The notes under the pieces: model-generated
Database searches by the model: none
Told to the model about the DNA's origin: nothing
The model's input: the letters and a program-made list of their open reading frames with translations, nothing else
Made by a program: the position numbers and the translations under genes
In this document: positions 28,105 through 37,889 of the stretch, one piece after another
Layout: the number at the start of each line of letters is the position of its first letter
Position numbering within the stretch: the first letter of the stretch is position 1
NCBI GenBank assembly: GCA_964511535.1
Contig: CAZEFW010000019.1
Location: 1-64,000, forward strand
Source: CAZCFB01 sp964511535
Lineage (GTDB): Bacteria > Myxococcota_A > Polyangia > GCA-2747355 > CAZCFB01
Direction of reading: 5' to 3'
Length of the DNA stretch: 64,000 nt

Positions 28105-29850
28105 ATGAGCGTTCGTTTCGTCATGGTGGCGGTGGTTACCCTTCTGGCCGGGTGCAGTGACGAGACCGGCGGGCTACCTGTAAATTCAACTTGTTCCAAC
28201 AACCAGGACTGCGCCGACCGGGTGTGTCACGCCGGGGTTTGTGCATCTGCCACGCCCGTGGAGGAGGGCAGCGCCTGCAGCGGCAACGGCGACTGCAAGA
28301 GCTTCAACTGCCTCGGCGGCGTCTGCCGCTCGGGCAAGCTCCCCGACGGCGAGGGGTGCATCAGGGGGGAGGAGTGCGTCAGCGGGACCTGCAACCAGCT
28401 CGGCAAGTGCGGCGCGCTGAAGCAGGACGCGGCCCCGCCGGACGCCGGGGCGCCGGACCTGCTGCGCCCTGACCAGCTGCGAGCGGATCAGGCGCCGCCC
28501 GACCGGGCGCTGCCTGACGCCACAATCCCAGACGCTGCGCAGCCGGACATGGCCCTGCCCGACAAGGCCTTGCCCGACAAGGCGGTCCCGGATCAGCTGC
28601 AGCCCGACGCCAGCCTGTGCGGCAACGGCAAGCTCGACCCCAGCGAGATCTGCGACGGCGCCCTGCTGGGGGGCAAGACCTGCAAGACCCAGGGCTTCAC
28701 CGCCGGCGCGCTCAAGTGCAAGGCGTGCCAGCTCGACACCTTCCTGTGCCACGAGGTGCGCGACCCGGCCAATATCCAGATCGGCACCCACGGCACCCAC
28801 CACACCAGGTGGCCCAGGGTGGCCTCTGATGGCAGCAAGTTCCTGGCGGTGTGGCACGGAAGCTCGGTCGGCGGCGGCGACGAATCCACCTGGATCCACG
28901 GCGCGATCCTGGACGGCAACGGCAAGAGCGGCGGGCTGCTCAAGGTGGTGGATACGGCTCCAGGCAAGAAGTTCCCGGAGCTGATCTTCACCGGCAAGGA
29001 TTACCTGCTGGTCTGGAAACAGGGTTACGGCATCTCGGGCACCCCGGTCACCGCCGCGGGCAAGGCGGTCAACCCGGTGGGCGCCTCCCTGGCGACCTAC
29101 TACCAGGGGGTCCAGGTCCCCGGGCTGTCCTTCGACGGCACCAACCTGCTGCTGACCTACGCCTTCGGCGCGGACGCTTACAACGTCACGCACCAGGTGT
29201 GGGGTCAGCGGGTGACCACAGCCGGCGCCAAGCAGGGGGCCGCGTTTCAGATCACCAGCGGAAGCTTCAAGTGGAAGAACGACACCGTCCTGGCCCGACC
29301 CGCCTTCGACGGCCAGAACCACCTGGTGGCGTGGTCCGATGGCAACAACTTGCTTGCCCGTCGCGTCACGCCGGCGGGCAAGCTGGTGGAGACCAAGCCT
29401 TTCACCCTGTCCAGCGCTGCCGGCGCCCAGGTCTGGCCCGCGCTGGCGCGCGGCCACAACGCCGCGCTGGTGGCCTGGGAGGACACCCAGGGTGGCGGCC
29501 GCGAGATCAACGGCACGGTGGTGGGTCAGACCGGCACGGGCCCGTTTACGCACAAGTGGGTCGCCGTGAGCAGCAAGGCCAAGTACGCCCCGGCCGTGGC
29601 CTACGACGGCAAGAGCTGGCTGGTGGTGTACAACCCCACGCCCCACATCATCCGCGCCATGCGGGTGGACAGCGCCGGCGGCACCGTGGACCCCGCCGTC
29701 ATCACCCTGACCTCCAGCAAGGCCTTTGGGGTCTTGCGGCCGTCGGTGGCGTGGAACGGAAAGCAGTACCTGGTGGTCTGGCAAGACAGCCGAGGCGGCA
29801 AACGAATAGAGATCCGCGGCACGCGGCTGCGCTTTGGCAAGTCGCCGTGA
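28105..29850 (+). CDS. Propeller lipoprotein A: Cys-rich head, PD linker, seven-blade repeats
   Basis: 581 residues. Lipobox LLAGC (Cys16). Head (about 28-105) with Cys-rich pairs such as CSNNQDCADRVCHAGVC and CKSFNC. Linker (about 110-170) of x-PD units (PDLLRPDQLR and variants). Then a Myxococcus-type cysteine-rich repeat starting CGNGKLDPSEICDG. The rest has seven repeats whose core is PxVAxDGxxxLVxW (for example RVASDGSKFLAVW, AVAYDGKSWLVVY, SVAWNGKQYLVVW), predicting a seven-bladed beta-propeller closed by LRFGKSP. First of five paralogs; followed 11 bp later by paralog B. An outer-surface adhesin or substrate-capture role is inference. Confidence 0.85.
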   Translation: MSVRFVMVAVVTLLAGCSDETGGLPVNSTCSNNQDCADRVCHAGVCASATPVEEGSACSGNGDCKSFNCLGGVCRSGKLPDGEGCIRGEECVSGTCNQLGKCGALKQDAAPPDAGAPDLLRPDQLRADQAPPDRALPDATIPDAAQPDMALPDKALPDKAVPDQLQPDASLCGNGKLDPSEICDGALLGGKTCKTQGFTAGALKCKACQLDTFLCHEVRDPANIQIGTHGTHHTRWPRVASDGSKFLAVWHGSSVGGGDESTWIHGAILDGNGKSGGLLKVVDTAPGKKFPELIFTGKDYLLVWKQGYGISGTPVTAAGKAVNPVGASLATYYQGVQVPGLSFDGTNLLLTYAFGADAYNVTHQVWGQRVTTAGAKQGAAFQITSGSFKWKNDTVLARPAFDGQNHLVAWSDGNNLLARRVTPAGKLVETKPFTLSSAAGAQVWPALARGHNAALVAWEDTQGGGREINGTVVGQTGTGPFTHKWVAVSSKAKYAPAVAYDGKSWLVVYNPTPHIIRAMRVDSAGGTVDPAVITLTSSKAFGVLRPSVAWNGKQYLVVWQDSRGGKRIEIRGTRLRFGKSP

Positions 29851-29861
29851 CGGAGGTTGTC

Positions 29862-31613
29862 ATGAAGAGCGCTGTTGCGCTGATGCTGGCCCTGCTGGTG
29901 GCCGGCTGCAGCGACGAGCCCGCCGGTCTGCCCGCCAACGCGTCGTGCAGCAGCAACAACGACTGCGCCGACCGGGTGTGCCACGCCGGGGTGTGCGCCG
30001 CCTCCAAGCTGGGCGAGGTGGGCGCGCCCTGCCAGGGCAACGGGGAGTGCAAGACCTTCAACTGCGTGGGTGGGATCTGCGCCAGGGGCAAGCTCAAGGA
30101 CGGCGCAGACTGCATCTACGACGTGGAGTGCGAGAGCGGCTTCTGCACCAGCGGACGCAAGTGCGGCTACCCGCAGCGCAAGGACGCCGGCGTGCCCGAC
30201 GCGGCGCGGCCGGACCTGGCCCTGCCCGACCTGACGCGGCCGGATACGGCGCGCCCGGACGCTCCTCGGCCTGACAGCGCCGTGCCGGACAAGGCCACCC
30301 CGGACATGGCCACCCCGGACACGGCCACCCCGGACAAAGCGATCCCCGACCAACTGCAGCCCGACGCCAGCCTGTGCGGCAACGGCAAGCTCGATCCCAC
30401 GGAGCTGTGCGACGGCACGCTGCTGGGCGGCAAGACCTGCAAGACCCAGGGCTTCTCCGGCGGCAAGCTTCAGTGCAAGAATTGCCAGCTCGACAGCTTC
30501 CGGTGCTACGAGGTGCGCGACCCGGGCAACATCAAGATCGGCGCCCACGGCACCATGCACACCCGGTGGGCGCGAGTGGCCTCTGACGGCACATCCTTTC
30601 TGGTGGTGTGGCAGGGAGCGTCTCCGGGAGGAGGCGGGTTCGGCGCGTCCTCCTGGATCCACGGCGCGGTCATCGACAGCAACGGCAAGAGCGGCGGCCA
30701 GCTCACGGTCATCGACACCGCGCCGCTCAAGCAGTACCCGGAGCTGGTCTTCATGGGCAAGGACTACATGCTGGCCTACAAGCAGGACAAAGGTATCTCC
30801 GGCACCCCGGTGACCGCTGCGGGCAAGGCCAAAAATCCTGTGGGAGCGACCCTGACCACCCACCCCAAGGGCACCGGAGCGCCGGACCTCTCGTTTGACG
30901 GCACGAACCTGTTGCTGACCTACCTCATATCCACGGGCCAGTACAGCTCCGCCAGGCAGGCCTGGGCCAGGCGGGTCAGCACCGCGGGCGCCCCGGTCGG
31001 TTCGGCGTTCCAGGTCACCAGCGGCACCTTCAGCGATAAATGGGACAACGGGCCAGTCCGGGCGGCCTTCGACGGCCAGAACCACCTGGCGGTCTGGACC
31101 AACGGCGCCGACCTGTTTGGCCGGCGGGTGAGCCCGGCCGGCAAGCTGGTGGAGACCAAGCCGTTTGCCCTGTCGAGCGCCTCCGGGAACCAGACCTGGC
31201 CGTTCCCCTCCGGCGGCAACAACGCCGTGCAGGTGGCCTGGGAGGACACTCAGGGCGGCGGCCGGGAGATCAATAGCACAGTGGTCAACCAGACGGCGAC
31301 CGCGGGCTTCACACACAAGTGGGTCGCCGTGAGCAGCAAGATCAAGTACGCGCCGGCAGTCGCCTTCGACGGCAAGAGCTGGCTGGTGGTCTACAACCCG
31401 ACGCCCAGCACCATCCGCGCCATCCGCGTGGACAGCGCCGGCGCCACGGTGGACCCGGCGGCCATCACCCTCTCCTCCAGCAATGCGTTCGGGACCTGGC
31501 AGCCGTCCGTGGCGTGGGACGGCAGCCAATATTTGGTAGGGTGGGAGGATGGACGAAGCAAGAGCAGGAAGGAGATCTACGGCACCCGGCTGCGGTTCGG
31601 CAAGGCGCCCTGA
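29862..31613 (+). CDS. Propeller lipoprotein B
   Basis: 583 residues, ATG 29862 with CGGAGG eight bases before. Same plan as paralog A: lipobox LVAGC, head with CSSNNDCADRVCHAGVC, a longer PD linker (ATPDMATPDTATPDK type, about 110-172), the CGNGKLDPTELCDG repeat, then seven propeller repeats ending LRFGKAP. The repeats and the head are very close to A, while the linker composition is free to change. The linker and repeat similarity shows recent duplication. Co-transcribed with A (11-bp gap) and C. Confidence 0.85.
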   Translation: MKSAVALMLALLVAGCSDEPAGLPANASCSSNNDCADRVCHAGVCAASKLGEVGAPCQGNGECKTFNCVGGICARGKLKDGADCIYDVECESGFCTSGRKCGYPQRKDAGVPDAARPDLALPDLTRPDTARPDAPRPDSAVPDKATPDMATPDTATPDKAIPDQLQPDASLCGNGKLDPTELCDGTLLGGKTCKTQGFSGGKLQCKNCQLDSFRCYEVRDPGNIKIGAHGTMHTRWARVASDGTSFLVVWQGASPGGGGFGASSWIHGAVIDSNGKSGGQLTVIDTAPLKQYPELVFMGKDYMLAYKQDKGISGTPVTAAGKAKNPVGATLTTHPKGTGAPDLSFDGTNLLLTYLISTGQYSSARQAWARRVSTAGAPVGSAFQVTSGTFSDKWDNGPVRAAFDGQNHLAVWTNGADLFGRRVSPAGKLVETKPFALSSASGNQTWPFPSGGNNAVQVAWEDTQGGGREINSTVVNQTATAGFTHKWVAVSSKIKYAPAVAFDGKSWLVVYNPTPSTIRAIRVDSAGATVDPAAITLSSSNAFGTWQPSVAWDGSQYLVGWEDGRSKSRKEIYGTRLRFGKAP

Positions 31614-31641
31614 GGCCCGGGCCGCCGCATGGCCCGCGGTC

Positions 31642-33378
31642 ATGCTGCTGGCCGCGGCGCTGGCTTTCAGCTGCAGCGACGACGACCCCGGAGGCCTGCC
31701 GGCCAACGCGTCGTGCACCAACAACGCGGACTGCGCAGACCGGGTGTGCCACACGGGCGTATGCGCGGCCGCCAAGCGCGCTGGGATGGGGGCACCGTGC
31801 CAGGGCAACGGCGACTGCAAGAGCTTCAACTGCCTCAAGGGGGTCTGCCGCTCCGGGGCGAGCAAGGACGGCGCGGACTGCATCCAGCACGAGGAGTGCA
31901 TCAGCGGGGTGTGCAACCACCAGGGCAAGTGCGGCAAGGTGCCCACCGACGCCGGAGCAAAAGACGGCGCCCTGCCGGACCGATCTGCGCCGGACATGCC
32001 CCGCGCCGACGCCCCGCGCCCGGACCGCGCCCGGCTCGACCTGCCCGCGCCGGACCAGGCGACGCCGGACAAGCAGCTGCCGGACCAGCAGCTGCAGGAC
32101 AAGGCGATCCCCGACCAGCTGCAGCCCGACGCCAGCCTGTGCGGCAACGGCAAGCTCGACCCGAGTGAGCTGTGCGACGGCGCGCTGCTCGGCGGCAAGA
32201 CCTGCAAGACCCAGGGCTTCACCGCGGGCAAGCTCAAGTGCACCGGCTGCCAGGTGGACAGCTCGCTGTGCTACGAGGTGCGCGATCCGGGCGGCATCAA
32301 GCTGGGCAGCCACGCCAGCCACAGCCAGGGCTTCCCTCGCGTCGCCTCCGACGGCAAGGGCTTCCTGGCGGTGTGGCAAGGGCTCGGCGGCAGCGCGGGG
32401 CTGAGCTACATCGACGGCGCGCTGGTTGACGCCCAGGGCAAGAGCGCCGGGCAGTTCACCGTGGTCAGCACCTCGGTGGCCAAGCGCACCCCCGACGTGG
32501 CGTTCGGCGGCAAGGACTACCTGGTGGCCTGGAGCCAGGGCAAAGCGATCTATGGCAACACCGTGTCGCCCACGGGCAAGGTGGCCAGCCCGGTGGGCAC
32601 GGCCATCATCACGAGCAACCGCAACCTGAACTGGCCTGCCCTCTCCTTCGAAGGGTCGGGGTTCCTGATGGCCTACTGGTACGACCACCCGAACAGCTCG
32701 TTCACTCACCAGGTCTACGCGCGGCGGGTGAGCGTAGCCGGCGCGCCGGTGGGCTCGGCCTTCCCAGCGGCCTACGCCATCTACAAGTACACCAACGGAC
32801 CGAAGCCGGACAGGCTGGGCCTCGCCTTCGACGGGCTGAACCATGTGATCGCCTGGTCCAACAACTACAACGTCTGGACCAGCCGCGTCAGCGCCGGCGG
32901 CAAGCTGCTCAACAGCAAGGACCTGGTGGTCTCCGCCGCGGCGGGCAACCAGCGCCACCCGGCAGCCGCCAGCTCCGGCGGCGAAACGTTCATGGCCTGG
33001 CAGGACGCCCAGGCGGGCGGCCAGGAGATCAATGGCACCACCATGAGCAAGACCGGCGCCATCGCCAAGTCGAGCTGGGTGGCGGTGAGCAGCAAGAACA
33101 AGTGCAACCCGGCCATCGCCTTCGACGGCAAGCACTACCTGGTGGTCTGGACCGACGACGGCTGCACATCGGGCGATCTGCGCGCGGTGCGGGTGGACAC
33201 CACCGGCAAGGCGGTGGACGCGGCGTCGTTCGCCATCACCGGCGCAGGCGGCCCGGGCGAGTTCTATCCCGCGGTGGCCTACGGCGGCGGCCAGTTCCTG
33301 GTGGTCTGGAACGACACGCGCATCGCGGCCCGCTGGCAGATCTACGGCACCCGCCTGCGCTTCGGCAAGGCGCCGTGA
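31642..33378 (+). CDS. Propeller lipoprotein C (start uncertain)
   Basis: 578 residues if translation starts at ATG 31642. Lipobox LAFSC, head CTNNADCADRVCHTGVC, PD/QD linker (about 105-163), CGNGKLDPSELCDG, seven blades, C-terminal LRFGKAP. The start is debatable: 31642 gives a signal peptide with no positive charge and no ribosome site. An in-frame ATG at 31549, directly after GGGAGG, would add an Arg-rich n-region but overlaps the end of gene B by 65 bp. In either case, C is coupled to B. It ends 46 bp before the convergent paralog D. Confidence 0.8.
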   Translation: MLLAAALAFSCSDDDPGGLPANASCTNNADCADRVCHTGVCAAAKRAGMGAPCQGNGDCKSFNCLKGVCRSGASKDGADCIQHEECISGVCNHQGKCGKVPTDAGAKDGALPDRSAPDMPRADAPRPDRARLDLPAPDQATPDKQLPDQQLQDKAIPDQLQPDASLCGNGKLDPSELCDGALLGGKTCKTQGFTAGKLKCTGCQVDSSLCYEVRDPGGIKLGSHASHSQGFPRVASDGKGFLAVWQGLGGSAGLSYIDGALVDAQGKSAGQFTVVSTSVAKRTPDVAFGGKDYLVAWSQGKAIYGNTVSPTGKVASPVGTAIITSNRNLNWPALSFEGSGFLMAYWYDHPNSSFTHQVYARRVSVAGAPVGSAFPAAYAIYKYTNGPKPDRLGLAFDGLNHVIAWSNNYNVWTSRVSAGGKLLNSKDLVVSAAAGNQRHPAAASSGGETFMAWQDAQAGGQEINGTTMSKTGAIAKSSWVAVSSKNKCNPAIAFDGKHYLVVWTDDGCTSGDLRAVRVDTTGKAVDAASFAITGAGGPGEFYPAVAYGGGQFLVVWNDTRIAARWQIYGTRLRFGKAP

Positions 33379-33424
33379 GTAGACGCGGCGTCCCGCCCCG
33401 TGGTCTTGAGCCTTTGGTCGCTTG

Positions 33425-35116
33425 CTACGGCTTGAAGGCCGCGGTGGAGATGTCGGGTGCCGTGGTGGCGGTGAAGCCGTCGCGGAACAGCACAAGGCTA
33501 TGCTCGGCGCCGCGTGAGGCGGCGGCGGCCTCCATCTGATCCCCGGAGATGGTGATCTTCATCGGCGTGGCCGACGACGGATTGCCTGCTGTCGAGACGC
33601 TGCGGGCCAACAGGTCGAGGCCGAGGGTGCTGCCGCTCTTTTCGCTCCAGGCCAGCAGGTACTTGCAGCCGTCGTACGCCAGCGCCGGGTCGGACACGGT
33701 CCCCGAGCGTAGAGTCGGCGTCGCCGTGGTCACGCCAGTGCTGGCCACCAGCGCGCCCCGGATCGCGGTGCCGCCGTCGGCCCACACCACCAGCCAGCCG
33801 GTGGGGCTCGACGCCACCACGGGCGCCAGCTTGACGGTGGAGGTCGAGGCCAGCGCCACCGGGTTGCCCCCGGCGGGCTTACCCTGGCCGGTCAGGCGCT
33901 GGACGTAGATGTCCTGGTTGGTGCCCTTGCGCCCGTCCTGCCACGCGGCCAGGTAGCCGCCCGGGCCGCTGGCCACAGCCGGCGCCTTGATGCCGATGGC
34001 GGTGGACAGGGTGTAGTAGGCGGTGGTGCCGTGGCGCACCGAGCGCAGTCGCGGCTGGGAGCCGAAGCCGTTGTTGAAGTCTCGCCACAGCACCACGAAG
34101 CCGGAGCCATCGGACGCCACCGCGGGCTGGTCCTGATCGTTCTTCTCGCTGGTCACGGCCAGGGCGGCGCCCACCTTGGCGATCTTGCAGCCCGTGACAG
34201 TGACGGAGGAGGCGTAGATGTCGCGGCCACTCTTGGCGAAGTCCCGGCTGTCGGTCCAGACCACCAGGAACTGACCGCCGCCGTACGCCACCGCGGGCTC
34301 GTCCTCGGCGACCTGCGCGGTGGCGATGTCGAAGGGCCCGAACTTGACCGAGCCGTCGCCCAGCACGGCCCCGCGGATGTTGGCCTGCCCCTTGGACAGG
34401 TCGCGCCACACCGCCAGGTAGCAGCCGCCGCCGGCGGCCAGGGCGGGCAGGCCCTGGATGCCCGTGGCCTTGGTTACCGGCACGCCGCTCGGAGTGGCCA
34501 GGGACACGGTGTTCTTGCATGACCCGGGCTTGGTATCCGGCGCCGGGACCTTGTCGGATGGGGCGGCCGTGTCGGATGGGATCTTCTTGTCAGGCGGCAC
34601 CGCCTTGTCCAGCAGCTTGGCCTTGTCCGGCGGCGTGGTCTTGTCCAGCGGCTTGAACTTGTCAGCGGGCGGCCCCTTGTCCAGCTGGTCGCCCTGGTCG
34701 ACCTCGCCCGCGTCGGGCTTGCTCCCATCTGCCTTGCCGAGGTCCACCGCCGGACCGTCCGGACGGCCCCCGTCCGGCACCGCGCTGTCCTTGACGCCCC
34801 CGTCGGTCCCCTTGCACTTGCCGGCCAGACACTCGCGCAGGGCGCACTCGTCGTCGAAGCGGCACATCGCCCCGCCAGGCCGGGTCCCCACGCCGCACTT
34901 GCCCAGCACGCAGCGGAAGGAGCGGCACTCGCCGCGGTCGATACAGTCCGCGCCGTTGGGCCACGGGTCCTTGAGCACGCAGGTGCCCGCGTGGCACACC
35001 CCCTGGATGCACTGCTCCGCCGAGGCGCAGCCGTAGTTCACCGGCCGCTGCACGGTCTCGTCACAGGCGGCCAGCGCCAGGACGAGCAGCGGTATGTAGC
35101 CCGGCCACCGCGTCAT
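33425..35116 (-). CDS. Propeller lipoprotein D (divergent head)
   Basis: 563 residues from ATG 35116, overlapping the stop of paralog E by four bases (ATGA). Lipobox LAAC with Cys near 17. The head has a different Cys spacing (CASAEQCIQGVCHAGTC then CRSFRC) and the linker uses LDK/PDK/SDK units (about 130-195) instead of x-PD only. The CGNG repeat is missing. Seven propeller repeats follow (AVAYGGGQFLVVW, AVASDGSGFVVLW, ALAYDGCKYLLAW and others); the closing sequence AAFKP replaces LRFGKAP. Last gene of the minus-strand G-F-E-D operon. Confidence 0.83.
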   Translation of the reverse strand: MTRWPGYIPLLVLALAACDETVQRPVNYGCASAEQCIQGVCHAGTCVLKDPWPNGADCIDRGECRSFRCVLGKCGVGTRPGGAMCRFDDECALRECLAGKCKGTDGGVKDSAVPDGGRPDGPAVDLGKADGSKPDAGEVDQGDQLDKGPPADKFKPLDKTTPPDKAKLLDKAVPPDKKIPSDTAAPSDKVPAPDTKPGSCKNTVSLATPSGVPVTKATGIQGLPALAAGGGCYLAVWRDLSKGQANIRGAVLGDGSVKFGPFDIATAQVAEDEPAVAYGGGQFLVVWTDSRDFAKSGRDIYASSVTVTGCKIAKVGAALAVTSEKNDQDQPAVASDGSGFVVLWRDFNNGFGSQPRLRSVRHGTTAYYTLSTAIGIKAPAVASGPGGYLAAWQDGRKGTNQDIYVQRLTGQGKPAGGNPVALASTSTVKLAPVVASSPTGWLVVWADGGTAIRGALVASTGVTTATPTLRSGTVSDPALAYDGCKYLLAWSEKSGSTLGLDLLARSVSTAGNPSSATPMKITISGDQMEAAAASRGAEHSLVLFRDGFTATTAPDISTAAFKP

Positions 35117-36843
35117 GGCCCCTTGCCGAATTTGATGGACCGGGCCGCCAGCGCGCCCGCGTAGTAGCCGTTTTGCCACACCACCATGAACTGGCCGCCG
35201 CCGTAAGCGATCTCGGGGTACTTCTGGTCCGTGCCGCCCCAGGCCACAGAGAAGATGGAGCCCAGCAGCTTGCCCTTGCTGTCCAGGCGCGCCACCTTGA
35301 TGTCCTGGTTGTTGTTCCCCACCTTCTCCTGCCACGCCACCAGATAGCGCTTGCCGTCGAAGGCGATGGTCGGCTCTGTCTTTTGGTTGGTGTTGATGGA
35401 GATGATCAGCGGCGTCTTGGGCACCGCACCCGACGCGCTCACCGGCTTGGCCAGGATGTCATAGCCGCCCTGGCGCGTGTCCTCCCAGACCACCAGCCCG
35501 GCGCCCTGCCCGTCCGCGGCCACGTCCGGGTTTCGCTGGATCCCGCTGGCCGTGCTGATGGCGATGTCGGTGGAGAGCCCCGGCTTGCCGGTGGCGGCCA
35601 CCAGCGTGCCGCCCACGTCCCAGGCCTTCGTTGTCCGGCCCCAGGCCACCAGGTGGTGCGAGCCGGTCCACGCCGCCGAAGGCACCATGTCGTGATAGCC
35701 GGGAGACGTGGACAGCTTGTGGCTCCCCTGGGCCGTGCCCGTGGGGGACACCAGCCGGGCGTACACGTGGGCCCCGGACACCGAGTAGCTCACCAGGAAG
35801 TTGTTGCCGTCGAAGGAGACCGCCGGGCTGCCGCCAGTGCCGAGCTTGATGCCGAAGGGCGTGGTCACCTTGCCGCCCTGCACGAGGGTGGCGCCCACCG
35901 CGGTGCCCCAGGCAACCAGGTAGCGTATGCCGTCCGAGGCCACCGCCGGCCGCAGCTCCCGCGAGGCGGTGGAGGTCACCACGAAGCGCGTCCCCACCTT
36001 GCCCGCCGCGCTCACCGTGGCGGCGGCGATGTGCTCCTGATATGAGCCGGTGGACCACTGCCAGGCCACCAGGAAGTCCTTGTTGTCCGAGCCCACGGCC
36101 GGGCGCGTGGCGCCCTTGCCCTTGAGCGTGGGCATGTTGAGCTGCGGCCCGAGCAGGTAGCAGGCGCGGTCGTCCAGCTGGCAGTTGAGGCAGTCCAGCG
36201 CGCCGGCGGTGAATCCCTGGGTCTTGCAGGTCTTGCCGCCCAGCAGCGCGCCGTCGCACACCTCGGTCGGATCGAGCTTGCCGTTGCCGCACAGGCTGGC
36301 GTCCGGCTGCATCAGGTCCGGCGGGGTCTGGTCTGGCACTTGCGCGTCGGGCAGCGGCGCGTCGGGCTGAAGCTGGTCAGGCGCCTGCTTGTCGGGCTGC
36401 GTCTTATCGGGCAGCGCGGCGTCGGGCCTGCGCAGGTCCGGCCGGGGCATATCCGGCGCTGCCTGGTCGGCAACGCCCGCGTCCGGCGCAGGCCCGCCGT
36501 CGACGCCCAGGCCGATGCATGTACCCTCCGGCCCGCATCGCCCGTCGAAGCACTGCTCGTCGTGCACGCACGCTTCTCCCGGTTTGCCCTTGCCAGCCAG
36601 GCAGAAGCCGTTTTTGCAGTTGAAGGACTTGCACTCGCCGTTGCTCTGGCACCGGGCGCCCTTCTTCTTGTCCAGCGTGGCGCACTCGCCCGACCAGCAG
36701 ACGCTGTCGGCGCAGTCCTTGTTGGTGGTGCAGGTGCTGCCCACCGGCTCGCCCGCGGGCTCGTCGGAGCAGGCGAAGATTAGCGCCGACATCAGCATTG
36801 CCATCCGGGCTCCCCCGGCCGCCCCCGGTCTCATCCTGGACAT
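35113..36843 (-). CDS. Propeller lipoprotein E
   Basis: 576 residues from ATG 36843, which overlaps the stop of the formylglycine-enzyme-like gene (TGATG). Lipobox IFAC with Cys near residue 25, head CTTNKDCADSVCWSGEC, x-PD linker (about 115-175: RPDLRRPDAALPDK type), CGNGKLDPTEVCDG repeat, seven blades, C-terminal IKFGKGP. An early in-frame second Met (codon 4) is possible. Coupled to F upstream and D downstream, so the lipoproteins are made together with the FGE-like and TPR-PEGA proteins. Confidence 0.85.
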   Translation of the reverse strand: MSRMRPGAAGGARMAMLMSALIFACSDEPAGEPVGSTCTTNKDCADSVCWSGECATLDKKKGARCQSNGECKSFNCKNGFCLAGKGKPGEACVHDEQCFDGRCGPEGTCIGLGVDGGPAPDAGVADQAAPDMPRPDLRRPDAALPDKTQPDKQAPDQLQPDAPLPDAQVPDQTPPDLMQPDASLCGNGKLDPTEVCDGALLGGKTCKTQGFTAGALDCLNCQLDDRACYLLGPQLNMPTLKGKGATRPAVGSDNKDFLVAWQWSTGSYQEHIAAATVSAAGKVGTRFVVTSTASRELRPAVASDGIRYLVAWGTAVGATLVQGGKVTTPFGIKLGTGGSPAVSFDGNNFLVSYSVSGAHVYARLVSPTGTAQGSHKLSTSPGYHDMVPSAAWTGSHHLVAWGRTTKAWDVGGTLVAATGKPGLSTDIAISTASGIQRNPDVAADGQGAGLVVWEDTRQGGYDILAKPVSASGAVPKTPLIISINTNQKTEPTIAFDGKRYLVAWQEKVGNNNQDIKVARLDSKGKLLGSIFSVAWGGTDQKYPEIAYGGGQFMVVWQNGYYAGALAARSIKFGKGP

Positions 36844-37889
36844 CACTTCTTCCTCGCGCACCTGAACCCCACGTATGGCGGGGCGCCCTGGGCCTTGCGC
36901 CGCACGTAGAGCCGGTGGAAGCACTTGTCGTGCATGTAGTCCCCGCCCCGGATCACGCCGGCGCCGGTGAGGGCGGTCGAAGACGCGGGCGGCGCGGCGT
37001 AGGCGCCCGCCTTGCAGATGCTCAGCCGCTTGGGCAGGCACTCGTAGATCGCGCACTCGGACTTGTCGTCCTCGCAGGTCTTGCAGGTGCTGCCCTTGCG
37101 CTGGCAGGCCGAATCGTAGCCGCTCTTGCCATCGCACAGCGCGTACTGGTCCCAGCCGTCGAGGACCCACTCGGCCACGTTGGACGCCATGTTGCGCACC
37201 AGCAGCGCGGTGCGATCCTGCTCCGAGTAGCGCACATGCTGCGGCAGCGAGGCGCAGTCCGACGTGACGGCGAAGCGGTCGGCGCCCCGGGCGCAGCCCG
37301 AGTCGAACACGCCGGACCAGGGGAAGGTGCGCATCTCCTTTTTGTCCGGGCCGAGGCGCGCCGCCCGGGCCCACTGGGCCTCGGTGGGCAGGTCCTTGCC
37401 GAGGAACTGGCAGTACTCCCGCGCCTGCTGGCGGGTCACCTGGACCACCGGGTGGTCGTCGAAGTCGGGGTCCTCGAAGTACTTCACGCCGTTGACCCTG
37501 TCCGAGGCCGGCCTGGAGCAGACGCCGAACTCCACGCAGAAGCGGTACTGCGCGTTGGTCACCTCGTGCTCGTCGATGGAGAAGTCGGGCAGGTTCACCA
37601 CCCGCGCCCGGGGCAGCCAGGACAGGTCCTGCACCCACGCCGTGGCGTCGCTGGTCTCGCTGAACATGTCGCAGCGCTGGGGCCGGTCGCCGGTGGAGTC
37701 ACAGCGCAGCACGGTCTTGACGGTGCTGCCGAGCACCGCCTCGAGCTCCGCCTTTGTGGGCGGGCCGAGGCGGAAGCTGCCCCCGGGGATCTCCACCATG
37801 GGCGTCACCTTGGGCGGGTCCCGGGGCTCGAAGCAGCCAACGGCCAGCAGCACCGCCGCGGCCAGCGATATGCGTACAGGGCCACGCAT
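36843..37889 (-). CDS. Formylglycine-generating-enzyme-like (SUMF1/EgtB fold) lipoprotein
   Basis: 348 residues from ATG 37889. Lipobox AVGC (Cys19), so it is membrane-anchored. The FGE-sulfatase fold is clear: MVEIPGGSFRLG near residue 32, DEHEVTNAQY, DHPVVQVTRQQAREYCQFLG, LPTEAQWARAAR, NVAEWVLDGW, and the closing VIRGGDY, RRKAQ, VGFRCARK. At least eight Cys suggest disulfides outside the cytoplasm. True FGE oxidises Cys of sulfatases; many bacterial relatives are only carbohydrate- or lipid-binding modules, and no sulfatase is nearby, so activity cannot be claimed. Start overlaps the stop of the TPR-PEGA gene. Confidence 0.85.
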   Translation of the reverse strand: MRGPVRISLAAAVLLAVGCFEPRDPPKVTPMVEIPGGSFRLGPPTKAELEAVLGSTVKTVLRCDSTGDRPQRCDMFSETSDATAWVQDLSWLPRARVVNLPDFSIDEHEVTNAQYRFCVEFGVCSRPASDRVNGVKYFEDPDFDDHPVVQVTRQQAREYCQFLGKDLPTEAQWARAARLGPDKKEMRTFPWSGVFDSGCARGADRFAVTSDCASLPQHVRYSEQDRTALLVRNMASNVAEWVLDGWDQYALCDGKSGYDSACQRKGSTCKTCEDDKSECAIYECLPKRLSICKAGAYAAPPASSTALTGAGVIRGGDYMHDKCFHRLYVRRKAQGAPPYVGFRCARKK

